A stretch of DNA of 64,000 bases from Diaprepes abbreviatus (GCA_034092305.1 JASJET010000121.1:7937501-8001500), one strand, 5' to 3'; counted from the first letter of the stretch, positions 31,602-44,269 are shown. Notes: a model not told the origin generated them from the letters alone. Numbers and translations are program-made.

Positions 31602-33775
31602 GCGTTATTCGATCACGAAGCTGTGCATGTTTGTTTTCCAGTCGATTTTAAAAGCAACTTTTGGAAGAGTTTTTGGTTCATCAAATTTTGATAGATTTCG
31701 AATAAATGCGAGAAAAGTTGATTGTTGGTATGACTTTTCAATAATAGCTTTCCTGTCAGAAAATTAAAATTGAAAAAGAAAAAGCCATGGATTATCCCAG
31801 GCATTAAATTTTCGGCGAAAATTTGAGAAGTTTACACACTATTAGAAAATACAAGGTCAATGCTAGTTTTATTCAATATTTTGCTTAATGTAGGTCTATT
31901 TACGGAAAAGTAACAAAAAAAAAGCTAAAGAAAATTTCTACCAAACGGAATTAGCAAATTCTAATAATAAATAGAATAGATGGAAAATTGTGAACGATTT
32001 GAGAGGAACTAATACATCGCTATCTGATCTTATGCATATTGACCCGAATATCTTAAATAATTTTTATTGCAATATAACAATCTTAATTCAAAAATTACTT
32101 GTAATGCAAACCCTTTGGAATATTTGCAAAATAGTTCCATAAACGATTCTTTTTTCCTGATAGGGATTAAGGTGCTTGAGTAAAAGACTATCTTTTATTA
32201 TATTAAAAATAAAAATTCATATGATATAGGGTGCATGTCAATTGAAATTTACCAGATGATGCTCTTCAAGCAATTGCAGACGTAATTAACAACTCTTTTA
32301 AAACAGGTGTTTTCCCTTCTTGCTTAAAAACAGCGCATATGATGTCTCTACATAAGGGCGGTAATTTGGATGATCCGATCAATTTTCGTCCCTTTTCTTT
32401 ACTTCCCACACTATCCAAAGTTATTGAAAAATTTGTAAAAAAACGACTTATGGAGTTTCTCATAAAACATAGTATTTTGATTGACTGCCAAGTCGGTTTC
32501 CAAACTTAGCACAAAAGATGCAATTTTCTTTTCCTTGGAGGGGCATTAAAATTATTAAAATTGGGGGGATATGGTTGTAGCGGTTTTTTATGATATATTT
32601 AAAGCTTTCAATTAAGTAAAGTACAGAATGTTGCTCGCTAAACGTGATATAAGAGGGATATTTTTAAATTGATTCCAATCTTATTTGTCTGGAAGGCAAT
32701 AGGGGTTAGAATTCGTTATTCCTTTTCAAATAGCATGGCTATCTTGTTCTTAATATATTTTAATGATTTAGAAAACATTGATATTCGTAGTAAACTTACC
32801 ATGTTTCAGGATGATACTACTATTTTGTGGAGCGATAAAAATTTGAATGAACTGAATGCAATTGCAGATTGACCTAACTATAGTTAAGCGTTAGTATGAT
32901 TTTAATCTTTTATGTTTCAATGTTAACAAAACTAAAATTCTCATATTTAAATATTCTTTACTTGGTAAAAATTTGGAGAATAATTTTATTGACAACACTT
33001 GGATTATAAGATTCTTGGGTCTGTTGATTGACGAAAAACGTTTTTAGCCAAACTAGAGAATATGTTGTAACGTTAAACAAAAAGATTACCACGGGATGTT
33101 ATAGGGTTAGGGTTCTCTCTAGAGAATTGGGTAATGTCATAGTTCGAATTGTATTTTACTCTGCTTGACAGCCACATAAGGTATGGTGTTGTTTTTTTAG
33201 GTTTCTGTAGTCAAGAGCTAGTAAACTCTATTTTAGTAACACAAAAGAGAACTCTCAGATATTCTTTCTAAACCAATAGATCATTGCAAACCTCTTTCCA
33301 CTGAATAGGGAATATTGACCATAATTATCATTTTTATCTTATAGCCAACCTGTCTAATTCACAAAAAATTCAAAGATCAAGTAAATACCTACACTTATAG
33401 TATGCGTAATATTGATAATTTACCACTTCCAATAACAAAAACAATTCTAGCTAAAAACTCGGTAATATTTGAAAGTATAAAAATGTATAATCATTTGCCT
33501 ATTGTAGATGAGAGGATTTTAAAATATCTTTAAGAATATTTCTTAAAACAATACCGTATTATGGTATTGATAAGTTTTACGTCGATAATTGTTAGGCACC
33601 AGCTTTTTAGGTTATATTTTATAGTTTGTTTTTTAGGTAAATATTTGTTTTTAAGTTTTATTATTTTGACTAATTGATATTTTGTAAAATTAATTTTATT
33701 ATTAATTTTTTAAAACAGTTTTGTGAACAAGAGTATCTCTTATGACAATAAAACGTGATTGATTTGATATTTGAT
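31602..33775 (+). pseudogene. LINE ORF2, 3' part (endonuclease end and reverse transcriptase)
   Basis: Continuation of the element that starts at 18.9 kb. ALFDHEAVHVCF, the C-terminal Asp-His of the endonuclease, is followed by a connector. Reverse-transcriptase blocks come next: INFRPFSLLPTLSKVIEKFV (about 32,375-32,440), LIDCQVGFQ, YFNDLENIDI and FQDDTTILWS (about 32,805), where DD is the catalytic pair, then RFLGLLIDEK. AATAAAACGTGATTGATTTGATATTTGATG near 33,750 looks like the 3' end. No RNase H domain is seen. Many stops and frameshifts make it an old fossil. CR1/Jockey-type by motif style. Confidence 0.75.
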
Positions 33776-34185
33776 GTTAGTGATAATCAAGATCCGTGAC
33801 ATGATAGCTCAAGCCCAAGCATTCATCATGAATCGGAAATAATGCCAGTACGTAAAAAGAGTTTTTTTCCAATAAGTCTACGGAGAATGTAATTTTTAGT
33901 GCACATTTGAGTGTGAAAAATTTGTTTTTGTCGCACTGGGTCATAAGTTTTGCGCACTGAAAGTTCTCATCTTGCTTAATTTCATTACATTTGTAGAACA
34001 AAATGTTGTTTCTAACAGGAGTTCAATATCTTTTTCGCACTCAACTCATAACCGAAACCATTCACGCCTTGTTCTCGAACGTGCGGAAAAGTACAATTGC
34101 TCGTTCTTGTAAGGTACATATCTGTTTCTTGCTTCTTAAAAAATTGAGATACCTTACAGTTGTGAGAAGTGTTTATTTAGCACTC
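33776..34185. other. Spacer without a recognised gene
   Basis: Short frames only, with no family resemblance. Lies between the LINE end and the degenerate zinc-finger ORF. Confidence 0.35.
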
Positions 34186-34189
34186 GATG

Positions 34190-35230
34190 GTAACAATTAA
34201 CCTCCGCTCTGCGTTGTTCGGTCAACAACAACAAAAACAAATTTGTAAAAACCCTACTGCTAGAGAAAGACCTATGTTGTGTCCAATTGGTTACCAAGAT
34301 GTTTTTATTCATTTACCGAGGCATCTCTTTCGACATTATAAAGATCATAAGGATGTCAAATTAATAAAAACTCAAAAAGCTGGAAGTCTAGTACTCCTAG
34401 CCTTGATTATATATTTTCGAAGGTTATGAAAATAGCCTTGTTTTCAAAGGTTATTTACATTTAAGTATCTAAAGAATGTCATAAAACCAGTTCGACCGTC
34501 GAACGATTCTTACATTGAATATTTTGTTTGCGCTTTCTGTCTAGGAAATTATAATAAAAATCTTCTGTATAAATATGTAAATATCTTCAAAACTAAACTT
34601 TCCCATCTAAAAAATGCTGGTAGAAGCAATTTAACAAGGTTTCTTACGTGTAGGGCGTCAGTTATGTTGAAATATCAAGAATATTTAAAAACATCTCAAA
34701 TAAAAAGTTTTTGATATAACAAGAGCTGATAAAATTAGCGAGGTAGCAAAGAACTATCTTTTAATTTGCATGTAGAGTCTTTGGGCGAAGAATAAATGGC
34801 AACTAAGTTCGAATGTAGTAAGGGAAATGGCAAGACTACTTATAAAAATTAAATCAAATCAATGGATTATGAAATAAGTAGTGTAGACCTAAAAAGTTTA
34901 AAATGTTTTTATCAAATACCAACATTATAAGTAGATATGATGATGAAAATAAGAGATTCAAGGCACCGTCCATAGCATTATACATGGGGACAAATTTAAA
35001 ATTAAATGCAGTATTGTATTCGAAATTGTAATAGAAAAAAGAAAAGCTCCTAAAATAATATGAGAAGACAGAAAAGAAAAAAAAATAAAATAAACGATTT
35101 AAGAAAATTAATAGAAGACCATTGGTTCAATGAAATTTCAAGTCTAGCTTAAAAACACTAAAAGAAAGACAATGGGAAGCAACAGTTTAGCTACCTTTAA
35201 CGAGTAATGTACTTTTATTCCAGATATACC
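34190..35230 (+). pseudogene. Degenerate zinc-finger TE ORF (recombinase-associated invertebrate family)
   Basis: Broken frames read in order like a repeated invertebrate transposon protein. ERPMLCPIGYQDVFIHLPRHL resembles a damaged C2H2 finger. YIEYFVCAFCLGNYNKNLLYK resembles a second Cys-rich block. Then come EMARLLIKIK in another frame (about 34,820), SIALYMGTNLKLN (about 34,970) and LRKLIEDHWFNEISSLA (about 35,100) with KTLKERQWEA. I know this order from multicopy ORFs linked to tyrosine-recombinase elements, but no recombinase catalytic residues are visible here. Call is tentative; decay is certain. Confidence 0.4.
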
Positions 35231-35743
35231 TGTTTACTTAATATAACCTGAATATCAGAGAAACTACCAGCGTAGTGCCGAAGTCAAATCCTGACTTATT
35301 CGCCGGTTCGAACTGAAAATAAATGGATAGCAGGAACAAAAGTTAATAGACGTTTGGCTAAAAATTGTGTTGCCGAAAAAATACAAACTATTAAGATAGA
35401 CCAAATTTAGGAAACACACAGTGACAACCCTACGGTTAATGACAGTGGACTCAGATAATATGAAGCAAATGGTCAAGTTCATAGGACATAGACAAAAGAC
35501 TCATTAGAAATTATACAGGCAAATTTTTATGGAGTTTGGCAACAATCTCAACTTAGAATAAGGTACTGGTCTTCACTCTTAATCGTATCTGTTCTATTCT
35601 TAGCATTTTTTGAGACAAAATTATAAAACCTGTTATTACTAAAATCAGCCAAAAGGTAATTTTTTCAAATCCAGTAAAATGGAAAAGTTAAGAATTGTTG
35701 TGATTCACCCTATGCAATTACACCAAAGTAACTTTACCAGAGT

Positions 35744-35845
35744 TGTATTTGCAGGAAATAAACTCTTTGTAGATATTTTTTCTGCTTTAAAAGGGAATAG
35801 GCAACTATTCAAACACGGCAAAAAAATAGATTTATTTGACTAAAT
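35744..35845 (+). repeat. Dispersed repeat copy A
   Basis: GTTGTATTTGCAGGAAATAAAC, a TTTTTTCTGCTT block, GGCAAC-ATT, and AAAAATAGATTTATTT occur here and again in the same order in 37,165-37,400. The two copies flank the LINE RNase H fragment on its two sides. Confidence 0.55.
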
Positions 35846-35894
35846 AAATGATGAATAAAACAAAAGTGGCTACTCGATCATCGATACCTAGGCC

Positions 35895-36850
35895 TCGTTA
35901 GGTCGTTTACATCTCACAATAACTATAGATTATTCGAGGCCGATCGTCTTTGCGAATCCAAGCAGCCTCGTAAATTGAACTTGCCTTACTGCTTCCCGTA
36001 ACAAAATTGTTTCTTACAAATATCTCTGGCTTAATCTGTTGAGTGTTGGACACTCTCTGAGGACATCGTAAACAGTTATATCCTCCTCCAGACACCATCT
36101 GCACGCCGGATCATCTGACACTAATCTTGTGATGATGAACCCCTCAGGTAATAATGTCCTGTCATCAATCCTACCATAATTCGCAGCTATTTTCTTCCTA
36201 AGGAGAGAAGCTACCTCGTAAATCGTGTACTAAGTCTACTTATATGTTCTTTGGCACACTTCATTCCAGATGCTCCGTTCCACGATTTAATAAATTTACT
36301 TTCCAGTAACAATTTTAGTTCTCTGTCGCCAACAACAACTGGTAGAATTGGTTGGGGTTCATATAGTTCAATTGCTGACAACATCTTTACCAAACGATCC
36401 GCTTCTTCATTTCCGTTCATGTCCGAGTAACACGGGACCCGCACGTGCCTGATTGTGCAGCAGTTCCTTGTCAGACTGTTCAGTATATTCTTGCACTCAG
36501 ATACCAGTTGCGAGTTACGACATTGGACTTCAGTGCCGTTGTCGTAGCTCTAATGTCTAAACATATGTTTATTATCCTATTCCTACTTATGTTCCTCTCA
36601 CAAAGATGGTCACACAGCAGATTAGCATTAATTTCCGCTATAAACATCGTCGCACGTTGTCAACTATCTAACTCCCGTACTCCTGCCGAACAGTTCGGCT
36701 CCAGCCCTATCAACTTGTCGAAATACATGTGTAAATTACTAGGATCCATTTTTGTCTTCCTCTCTACTTGGACAAAATATCATAAGATAGTGATTTGATT
36801 TTAAGAGCGGCGTCGTGTAATCTATTTGTATGGAGAGTCATGGACATCTC
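35895..36850 (-). pseudogene. LINE RNase H and C-terminal fragment
   Basis: Minus-strand frames carry a decayed RNase H domain: SKMDPSN (first-Asp region), MFIAEINANLLCDHL (Glu block), NICLDIRATTTALKS (second Asp) and GNEEADRLVKML (last Asp). A CCHC-like tail follows with CRWCLEED and CPTLNR. Domain order matches the C-terminus of I/R1/LOA-type LINEs. It is a different family from the copy at 37.5-41.4 kb, as block wording differs. Stops and frameshifts throughout. It lies between two copies of a ~100 bp dispersed repeat. Confidence 0.65.
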
Positions 36851-37164
36851 TCCATCATGCTTTCCCAGACACCTGAGTAGCCACTCGTTTCAGTTCCGAA
36901 ATGCCCTAGGCAAATGAGAATAAATTTAGTTATTTCTTACTGAAATCTTAATTTTTAAATTTCGCACTAGTCCGGTGAATGCATAGATGTCGTTCGACTG
37001 GCGATATTTTTCAATCTGATAAGGAAAAGTGGGCAGGTTTAATATACTGCGTACATGTCTTGGAATTTATATTTTATATAGACGATTGTTTCCTGCGAAT
37101 GTTGCTCACGGTTTGATCCACTGACAAGATCAAAAGGTAGCCAAAATGCGTATGGAGAGAGAAC

Positions 37165-37400
37165 TAGGGTTGTATTTGCAGGAAATAAACAGTTTGTATA
37201 TAGAGAAATATTTTATACCACTAAGTTTGTAAAACATAGTAGTTCATTTTAAAACATGTCCCTACGATTGTTAACTACCACGTAGTAACGATTACCAGCA
37301 ATAAACTTTGTGTTTTATATGTACTTTCTTTTTTTCTGCTTGAAAGGAAAATACGTATAGGCAACCATTGAAACGCGACCGAAAAATAGATTTATTTATT
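37165..37400 (+). repeat. Dispersed repeat copy B
   Basis: Second copy of the GTTGTATTTGCAGGAAATAAAC repeat (copy A at 35,744). This copy has an insertion of about 130 bp between its two conserved blocks. Confidence 0.5.
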
Positions 37401-37451
37401 TCCACTGAAATCATAATTTATAAAAACTTTTGTTTATAATTGTTTTAAATC

Positions 37452-37460
37452 AGCTTAACC
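37452..37460. repeat. Target site duplication of the 37.5 kb LINE, left copy
   Basis: AGCTTAACC occurs just before the LINE 5' end and again just after its A-rich tail at 41,406-41,414. Confidence 0.75.
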
Positions 37461-37903
37461 CCCCGAAGTATCCACGGGTTGATATACCGGTGGGGCTTGC
37501 GAGCGACACAGAGGGCTGAGCCAGCGACAGTCCAGACTGCCGACAGGTACAACCCAGCTGTAAAGGTCTCTGTGGGCAGGAACCAGACTAAGAAGGATAT
37601 AACTGCACAGTGGTGCCTACACTAATACATCACTTAACACCAGGCCGTCTGAAGGCGAACGGTATCGATCCGATGACTGTAGACGGGCGCACCCTTACAC
37701 CAACACTTAACACAGGCTTAATCCTTAATCCCAACGTGTGGCGACCGTGCCGAGGGGATGTACGATAGTCTATCAGATGCCTTTGACGGTGCTTTTGGAA
37801 AACCGGGAGAAATCCCAAAGTGGTAGAGTAATATACGCAGCCTTGCGTCAGTAAAGGGACCGCTGTCGACCTGGACCACCTTTTCTCCCATACTCATGGG
37901 AAC

Positions 37904-38317
37904 ATGAGTGAGGATGAAGAAAATTTTTTATCAAAGGAGGACTCAGAGATGAGTGTCTCCAACAAACTATTAGAGGTTGATCTCATTGAAGAAGACTCCT
38001 CTGATAACACTCAAGTGGCTGAATCCAGTAGGATGAGCGAAAGTCCCACCGAAAAATCGGACACTAGAAAAACAGACTTTGGAGGGAAAACGCAAGTTGA
38101 CCCACAGGGAAAGAAGCTATCCGGAGCCCAAAAAAGGAAGATCCGGAAGGCACAGAAAATGGCAGCGGGAACTTGGACTGAGGAAAAATCAAAGTCAGGG
38201 CCCAAGTCAAAAAAGAGGGGAGTACAACCAACAAACGGCTGCACTCGGACTCGAGTACCTCCCCTGGAGACAAACGACCTGCGAAGAGAACCAGAAATCA
38301 AGTATGCGATGATATAA
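37904..38317 (+). CDS. LINE ORF1 (gag-like), C-terminally truncated, 137 codons
   Basis: Opens with ATG in CATGGGAACATGAGTG context. It has an acidic N-terminus (SEDEENFLSKED, DLIEEDSSD) and then a basic stretch (KKLSGAQKRKIRKAQKM, KSKSGPKSKKRG), typical of the unstructured N-terminal half of LINE ORF1 RNA-binding proteins. No CCHC zinc knuckles are present. The frame ends at 38,317, and endonuclease-like text begins almost at once (NFIKNWHVSREASCSDHRCI in another frame), so the C-terminal half was removed by deletion. Confidence 0.65.
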   Translation: MSEDEENFLSKEDSEMSVSNKLLEVDLIEEDSSDNTQVAESSRMSESPTEKSDTRKTDFGGKTQVDPQGKKLSGAQKRKIRKAQKMAAGTWTEEKSKSGPKSKKRGVQPTNGCTRTRVPPLETNDLRREPEIKYAMI

Positions 38318-38319
38318 CA

Positions 38320-41300
38320 TTAAGTACGACATATCTCGGCAACTTTATAAAAAACTGGCATGTATCTAGGGAGGCGAGCTGCTCTGACCATAGGTGCATC
38401 AGGTTTGAAATAACGGGTATAGAACGGGAACAACTAAACTACCGGAACCCGCGGAAAACAAACTAGGGATCTACTGCTTAGACCTAGAACAGAGACTAGC
38501 GGGAATCAAAACTTCGGTAGGTAGCATAATAGATGTAGAACTGATGGCAGAACAACTAACAGAGGCCACAGTGTTAGCCTTTGAAGCTAACTGTCCTCAG
38601 ATCACTCAACATTCTACTCGCAAAGTGCCGTGGTGGAATGCGAAGTTAGAGGCGAAAAGAGGACAAGTTAGGAAACTATGGAACAAGGCGGAAATAACAG
38701 GAAACTGGGACGAATATAAAATGGCCCTGTCTGAATACAACAGAAACTTACCTAAGGCTAAGAGAGAATCATGGAGGAAGCACTGTGAGGAGATCAAAAC
38801 GACCCCAGAATGTGCCAGACTCCGAAAGATACTCTCGAATGATACGCAATAATCAATAAACTCTTTAAAAACAAATACAGGGGAGCACACCTTACTGGGA
38901 AAGAAACAATGACCGAGTTATTCCGGGCTCATTTCCCAGGCTCAACAATAATAGAGGAATCACTAGAGACTTGGAGGACTGAAGCAGAGGTAAATACTGC
39001 TGTGAGAGCCACCAAGGAAAATTGGCAAACGGCAAAAAGGTGATTACCTATAAAAAGATAAAATGGGCCATAAACTCATTTGAACCATATAAATCGCCGG
39101 GATTGGACGATATTTATCCAGCATTGCTACAGCAGGGTCCAAACCTGTTGATCAACAAACTTTGTTGCCTATTAAGAGCTACTCTAGCCCTAGGATATGT
39201 ACCAAAGGTTTGGAAGTTAACCAGGGTGGTGTTCATTCAAAAACCTGGAAAACCCAACTATTCCACAGCAAAGGCATTCAGACCAATTAGTCTAATGTCG
39301 TTTATCCTTAAAACTCTCGAGAAACTGTTGGACAGGCATGTTAGGAATGAATTAATAGTAAACAGTCCGTTTCATCAGAACCAGCATGCATACTGAACCG
39401 GGAGATCTACAGAGACAGCGCTCCACGACTTGGTTAGCAAGATGGAAAACACTCTTTAAAATGGAGAAGTGCTTCTAGGAGCATTTCTAGACATAGAAGG
39501 GGCGTTCGAAAACACGTCTTTTCAATCAATTATCACTGCAATAAGAAATATCAACCTGGAAGAGACCTGTTGCAGGTGGATTAAAAATATGTTAAAAGAC
39601 AGGATAATCTATACAGAACTGCTTGGAGAGACGCTGATGGCACTGGTGACTTAGGGGTGTCCGCAGGGGGAGTTCTCTCCTCACTGCTTTTGAAACCTAG
39701 TAATGGATGGGCTTTTGCGAACCCTGAGCAGGAAAGGTCACTCTGTACTAGGATATGCAGATGACTTGGTAATCCTAACCCAAGGCAAATTTAATACAAC
39801 AATAAGAGAGAATGCAGTGGGCTCTTAAGGTTGTAGAAAGATGGGTAATGCAGGAGGGACTCAATATAAGTTCCCAAAAGACTGTCCTAATCCCTTTCAC
39901 AAAACGGAGGACGATAGAGGATATCCGTCCCATCATCCTCCAAGGAAACAATACAACTTTCCAGGGAAGTAAAATATCTGGGGGTGATTTTAGACTTCAG
40001 GCTGACCTGGAACAAGCATGTGGAAAACATAACCAGAAAATCGGAAACAACTCTTATAACTGTCAGAAGATTATATGGGAAAACATGGGGTCTCTCACCG
40101 AAAATAGTACATTGGTTATACACCAGTGTTGTGAGACCAGCCATCACTTACGCAGCCTTGGACTGGTGACCCAAGGTAATGCAGAGAACAACCATGACAA
40201 AGCTGAGCGGAACACAAAGGGTCGCCTGTTTGTATATTACTGGGGCTATGAAATCAACTCCCATTTCGGCAATGGAGTGCATTCTGGATCTGCCTCCGCT
40301 ACACATAGTGATTCAGGCAGAGGCGAGAATGGGACTCCACCGACTAAATCACTCAACAGTAAAATCGCAAAGGACGATGTCTGGACACAAAAACATATGT
40401 AAAAAAATCAGAAGCCCTGAGTTGGAAATGGACACGGACCATATGAACTCGAGCTACCGTTATAATATATCGTTTGAAGTCACAATAGAGGATCGAATAG
40501 CAAGTAAAAGAGAAAGACCGGAAACATTCTCGGGTGCAAGTATTTGGTACACTGACGGTTCAAAAACTAGTGAGGGTACTGAAGCTGGGATATATGGGCT
40601 ACAACCGAGGAAGGAATTAACCCTTCCCCTTGGAAAATACCTAACAGTATTCCAGGCAGAAATATATGCAATCTTACGGTGCGCAGACGAGATAAACAGG
40701 AGAGCTTACAAAGGGAAGCAAGTCCTCTTTTACTCTGACAGCCAGGCAGCCCTAAAAGCTCTCAAGGGCCAAAAGGTATCATCCAGGCTGGTTTGGGAAT
40801 GTCAGAGTGAGCTGAAAATTCTGGCAAAAGACAACACAGTTAAGTTAAAGTGGGTACCAGGACACGAAGGCATACATTGAAATGCAAAAGCTGACGAGCT
40901 AGCTAGAGCAGGGTCAGCATCTCAATACATTGGTCCAGAACCGGCCTTTGGGGTGGCGCGGTGCGCGGCCCGAGAAGTAGTAAAGAATGGATCAAAAGAG
41001 AACATAAAAACCACTGGATGACCAGTAGTTTTTATGTTCTTTATGACCCGAAACTGGCAAGGAAATTACTCCAAATGAGTAGGAACCAATTAAGGACTAT
41101 TACGGGTATAATGACGGGACACATGACCGTCAAAGTACATCTGAATAGAATGAATCTAGCCTAGGAAACGGTGAAGCATATCATATGTGACTGTGAGTCA
41201 CTGGAGAGATTTAGCCAACAAACATTCGGGTCAATAAGTCTGGAATCGGGAGAAATACTCACTCACTCCTTAGCAGGACTGTATAAATTGAGCCAGGAGG

Positions 41301-41337
41301 CTAGATTGACAGAGTGGCTACAATGTCTAGGGTAAGC
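38320..41337 (+). pseudogene. LINE ORF2: endonuclease tail, reverse transcriptase, RNase H; frameshifted
   Basis: In order: the endonuclease end with SDHRCIRFEI (about 38,390); a helical connector (VPWWNAKLEAKR); reverse-transcriptase blocks YKSPGLDDIYPALLQQG, FRPISLMSFILKTLEKLLDRH and FLDIEGAFENT (motif A Asp), CPQGGVLSS in another frame, and GYADDLVILTQG (about 39,745, catalytic DD intact); then RNase H with WYTDGSKTSEG, FQAEIYAILRCADE, FYSDSQAALKAL and WVPGHEGIH. A TGA at 40,878 precedes NAKADELA, the last RNase H Asp. The tail has a Cys/His cluster (HIICDCESLERF). At least six frame breaks make it non-functional, but motifs are well preserved, so it is fairly young. Confidence 0.8.
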
Positions 41338-41405
41338 ACAATAGGCCTACTCTGGCCACAGTACGTCCGGCTTTAGGACGGACCCGGGAGTATAAAAAAA
41401 AAACA

Positions 41406-41414
41406 AGCTTAACC
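41406..41414. repeat. Target site duplication of the 37.5 kb LINE, right copy
   Basis: AGCTTAACC, identical to 37,452-37,460. Confidence 0.75.
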
Positions 41415-42760
41415 TTTATTATTATTTTATGTTGAAACGACGTCCTGTTTATATCCCATAAAGTTTCACATCTGCTTATAATATTTTTAGAGAAGTTTAA
41501 CCTACTATAACTTTAGGTTTAATCAATTTTCTTTTTATTTTCCATAGATTTGTTTTTACAGTGTTGGTCTAAGCTGCAATGGAAATTTGAACTTAAGATA
41601 ATTTTTTAGTTCTCTATTTCCCCAATTTAAACTTCCGTTGGAGTTTAGACAAATCTTGTAAAATCAGGTAGTAGTCTTTAAATTTAAAACAAAGATTATA
41701 GTTTCAACTTTTCTGCATAATTTTAGCTGAAGTTTTACTCTAACTGTATTCCCAGACAATATACTCATTCTAAATGAGGAACTGCAAAGTGATATTAAAA
41801 TGAAAAGTTAATATACAAGCCTGTATTCGAAAGGGCCAAATTTGTAAATTCAGGATATAAGAAGCATCATATTTTCTATTTGTTCTTGTATACTTCGCAC
41901 ATTTTTTGCGATTTTTAGCCATACAACCTGTTTATAGAGTTACTCGCCTCAGTAAGTTCAAGCACGATTGTTAAAAAAATCCCACATTGAAAATTGTTTT
42001 CGGACTGCCATCAATTTTAAATTTTTGAACCTACCAACTTGAAAGTTAGCATGGGTGATACATTGACAACATTACATTTTTTTAAGTATATTACATTGAT
42101 TTCGAAATTTGAAATAGGACACCTCTGAAGTTGTTTCAATTCTGCGTAAATATATTGCTGATTTCAGATATACTATGTCTTATACCTCAAAGACACTGAG
42201 AGAACTGGCGTTAAACTCTTTGCAACTATAGGCATTAAATTTTACACTTTTGACATGAGTATGAAGGGCAGTGTACTTTTTTTTAAACTATACAGGATGC
42301 ACCAATTAAAACAAATGAGCATAAATTATCAACAAATAAACAATTTTACAGGATATTACCATAAACAAATTTAAAGTTGATCAATTTAGAAATAACAACA
42401 TGATAATCTAAAATTGATTCAGGTGATATTTGATTTAGGACTAGGAATTGTTTATGTTTTTTGATTAGATATGTTATATAGGAGATTTGTTTTATATAAA
42501 ATATTTGTATAAAATATAGAGTGTTTTATTTGATTTAAATAATATTCAAGTAACATGAAAATGAATATAAATGAATTTACATTTTGGTCAAATGTAAGGA
42601 CTACCTAAGCAGTGTAAATAATATCAGGTTTCTCTCTTTACTTAAAATCTAATAAGTGTATATATAAAGAGCATGATAAGCCCTCTGGTGGTAATCTTAC
42701 TCAACTCAGGATGTTCGTTAAACGAACTAACGACATATGGACTCATTTAGTCATGACAGA
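41415..42760. other. AT-rich non-coding stretch
   Basis: No gene, RNA or transposon signature recognised on either strand. Confidence 0.4.
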
Positions 42761-42819
42761 CTCATACGCAATTATTCTTTAGAAGCCCGATTTGGGGCTT
42801 TATAAAATTTCCGCGGGCT

Positions 42820-43320
42820 TTGTAGTATCCGTGAAGTATACTGTCTTGGGCTCGATAATTCCAATATTCAATAATATAAAGGTTGTAGTAAATATTAAAC
42901 AGACAAATCAAATACAAGATACTGGAAAAAAATGAGACAAAAGAGAAGAAAACGAAATCAAATGAAAAACTAATTTTGACTTCTCCAATCGAGTTGGTAG
43001 ACATGACCTGCACCCTTATAAAAAGAGTGTAATTTATATTTAACTTACCCACTGTATTGACTGATGTATTCACCAAAAGTGACACCCCCCAAGGTAAGGC
43101 GACAATTGTAAGGAACTTTAGAAATTTATTGTTCATGAATGAGAATAAATATGAAATATTATACGATATATTTAATTAGGTTTTTGCGTTACCTATGCCT
43201 TCAAAATTTCATGTCAAAAGACGAAAAACTGACAGATAAGCTGTGACATACAGACGAACGATGGAAAACGATGAAACTATAAGTATTCTTAGCTAGCTAC
43301 GGAACCCTAAAAATTATAAA
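42820..43320. repeat. Dispersed repeat ending CTACGGAACCCTAAAAA
   Basis: Shares with 45,735-46,010 the words AAAG-TTGTAGTAAATAT, ACAAA-AAATACAA, CACCAAAAGT and AAGGCGACAATTGTA. The copy here continues into ACAGACGAACGATGG and CTACGGAACCCTAAAAATT, a common terminus of short interspersed repeats in insects. The minus-strand frame at 42,762-43,136 lies over it and is probably fortuitous. Confidence 0.5.
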
Positions 43321-44269
43321 TGTATATTTGCTATAAGCAATTTTATTACATTTTATTTACACTGTAATCATATACTTAGATAATTTAGAGGAGGATATAA
43401 TTCACTATTATATTTAAGCTCATTAAAATTCAATAATCAAACTTAATTTAGTTAAGCTAATAACAATTTTGCGGAATTTTTTCAGATTTTTAAATATATA
43501 ATTTTTTATATGGATTTTGCAAGATTCCGACACTATATGTAGGTATTGGCAGTCGCTGCCGAATAAACCATTCTAGAATAATACTCATTTGAGTCTAGCA
43601 TGGAATGAAAAAATTATCACTTCTTGCAAATTTTATAATGTCAAATCTAAAAAAATAATATTGTTCGGTGACATTTTATGAATAAAACAAACGCACAAAA
43701 AATGTATCTAAAAGTTGAGAAATTTATCTAGAAGAAATAGAATCATACGTAAAAAAGATCTTAGGGTTAAAAGAATATTCATCTCAAAAGCTTAAAATGA
43801 AAAAGGCAGATGGACAAGTTGACTAAAGGTCGTTGTTCAGCCCGACAAGAAAGCGAAGTTTATGCTTGAGGATGTTTGTTCTACTGGCACAATATTTAAT
43901 CATTTAATCAATCTTTGGCGCAGACCAATCACCAAGTAGCATATATCAGCTAGACGAAAGCAAGGAAATATCTGCCTTTCTATCGGTTTTCCATTATAAT
44001 TTTTGAAATTTTTGAAATACAAATAATTTATTGGATTTTTTTATTACACAAGCCGTATGACATATTATGCACAAGGTACGGTCAGAGGAACTTATTTCTA
44101 TTGCCTTTAACAATCGCATTGCTCAAATCTTGGATGTCAGTAGATCTGAACACAAACATACAGTTATCTTTGCTAAGACCAGCATTGAGGTGCCTTTTGA
44201 CAAGGTCAGTACGTCGGAGGAGTATGCTTTTAAAGATTGTTGATTTAGAGAAAATCGGAAAAAAGTAAA
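43321..44269. other. Non-coding stretch with one small open frame
   Basis: A 58-codon ATG frame at 44,067-44,243 (MHKVRSEELISIAFNN, ending EEYAFKDC) has somewhat protein-like composition, but I recognise no family. Otherwise nothing. Confidence 0.3.

Larger units (their letters stand above)
37461..41405 (+). mobile_element. Non-LTR LINE with RNase H, both ends present, internally deleted
   Basis: Flanked by a 9 bp duplication (AGCTTAACC). It has a GC-rich 5' leader (37,461-37,903), an ORF1 remnant, ORF2 with reverse transcriptase and RNase H, a GGACGGACCCGGGAG 3' end and an A-tail (41,394-41,402). The 3.9 kb is shorter than the ~5.5 kb usual for such LINEs because the zinc-knuckle part of ORF1 and most of the endonuclease are missing around 38,320. 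RNase H points to the I/R1/LOA group. Base composition is distinctly richer in GC than the neighbours. Confidence 0.85.

Noticed and set aside
36445..36798. 117-codon plus-strand ORF
   Set aside because: Antisense of the decayed LINE RNase H fragment, whose motifs are clear on the minus strand.
44067..44243. 58-codon ORF beginning MHKVRSEELIS
   Set aside because: Fairly protein-like, but no family, promoter or neighbour supports it; kept only as a note.
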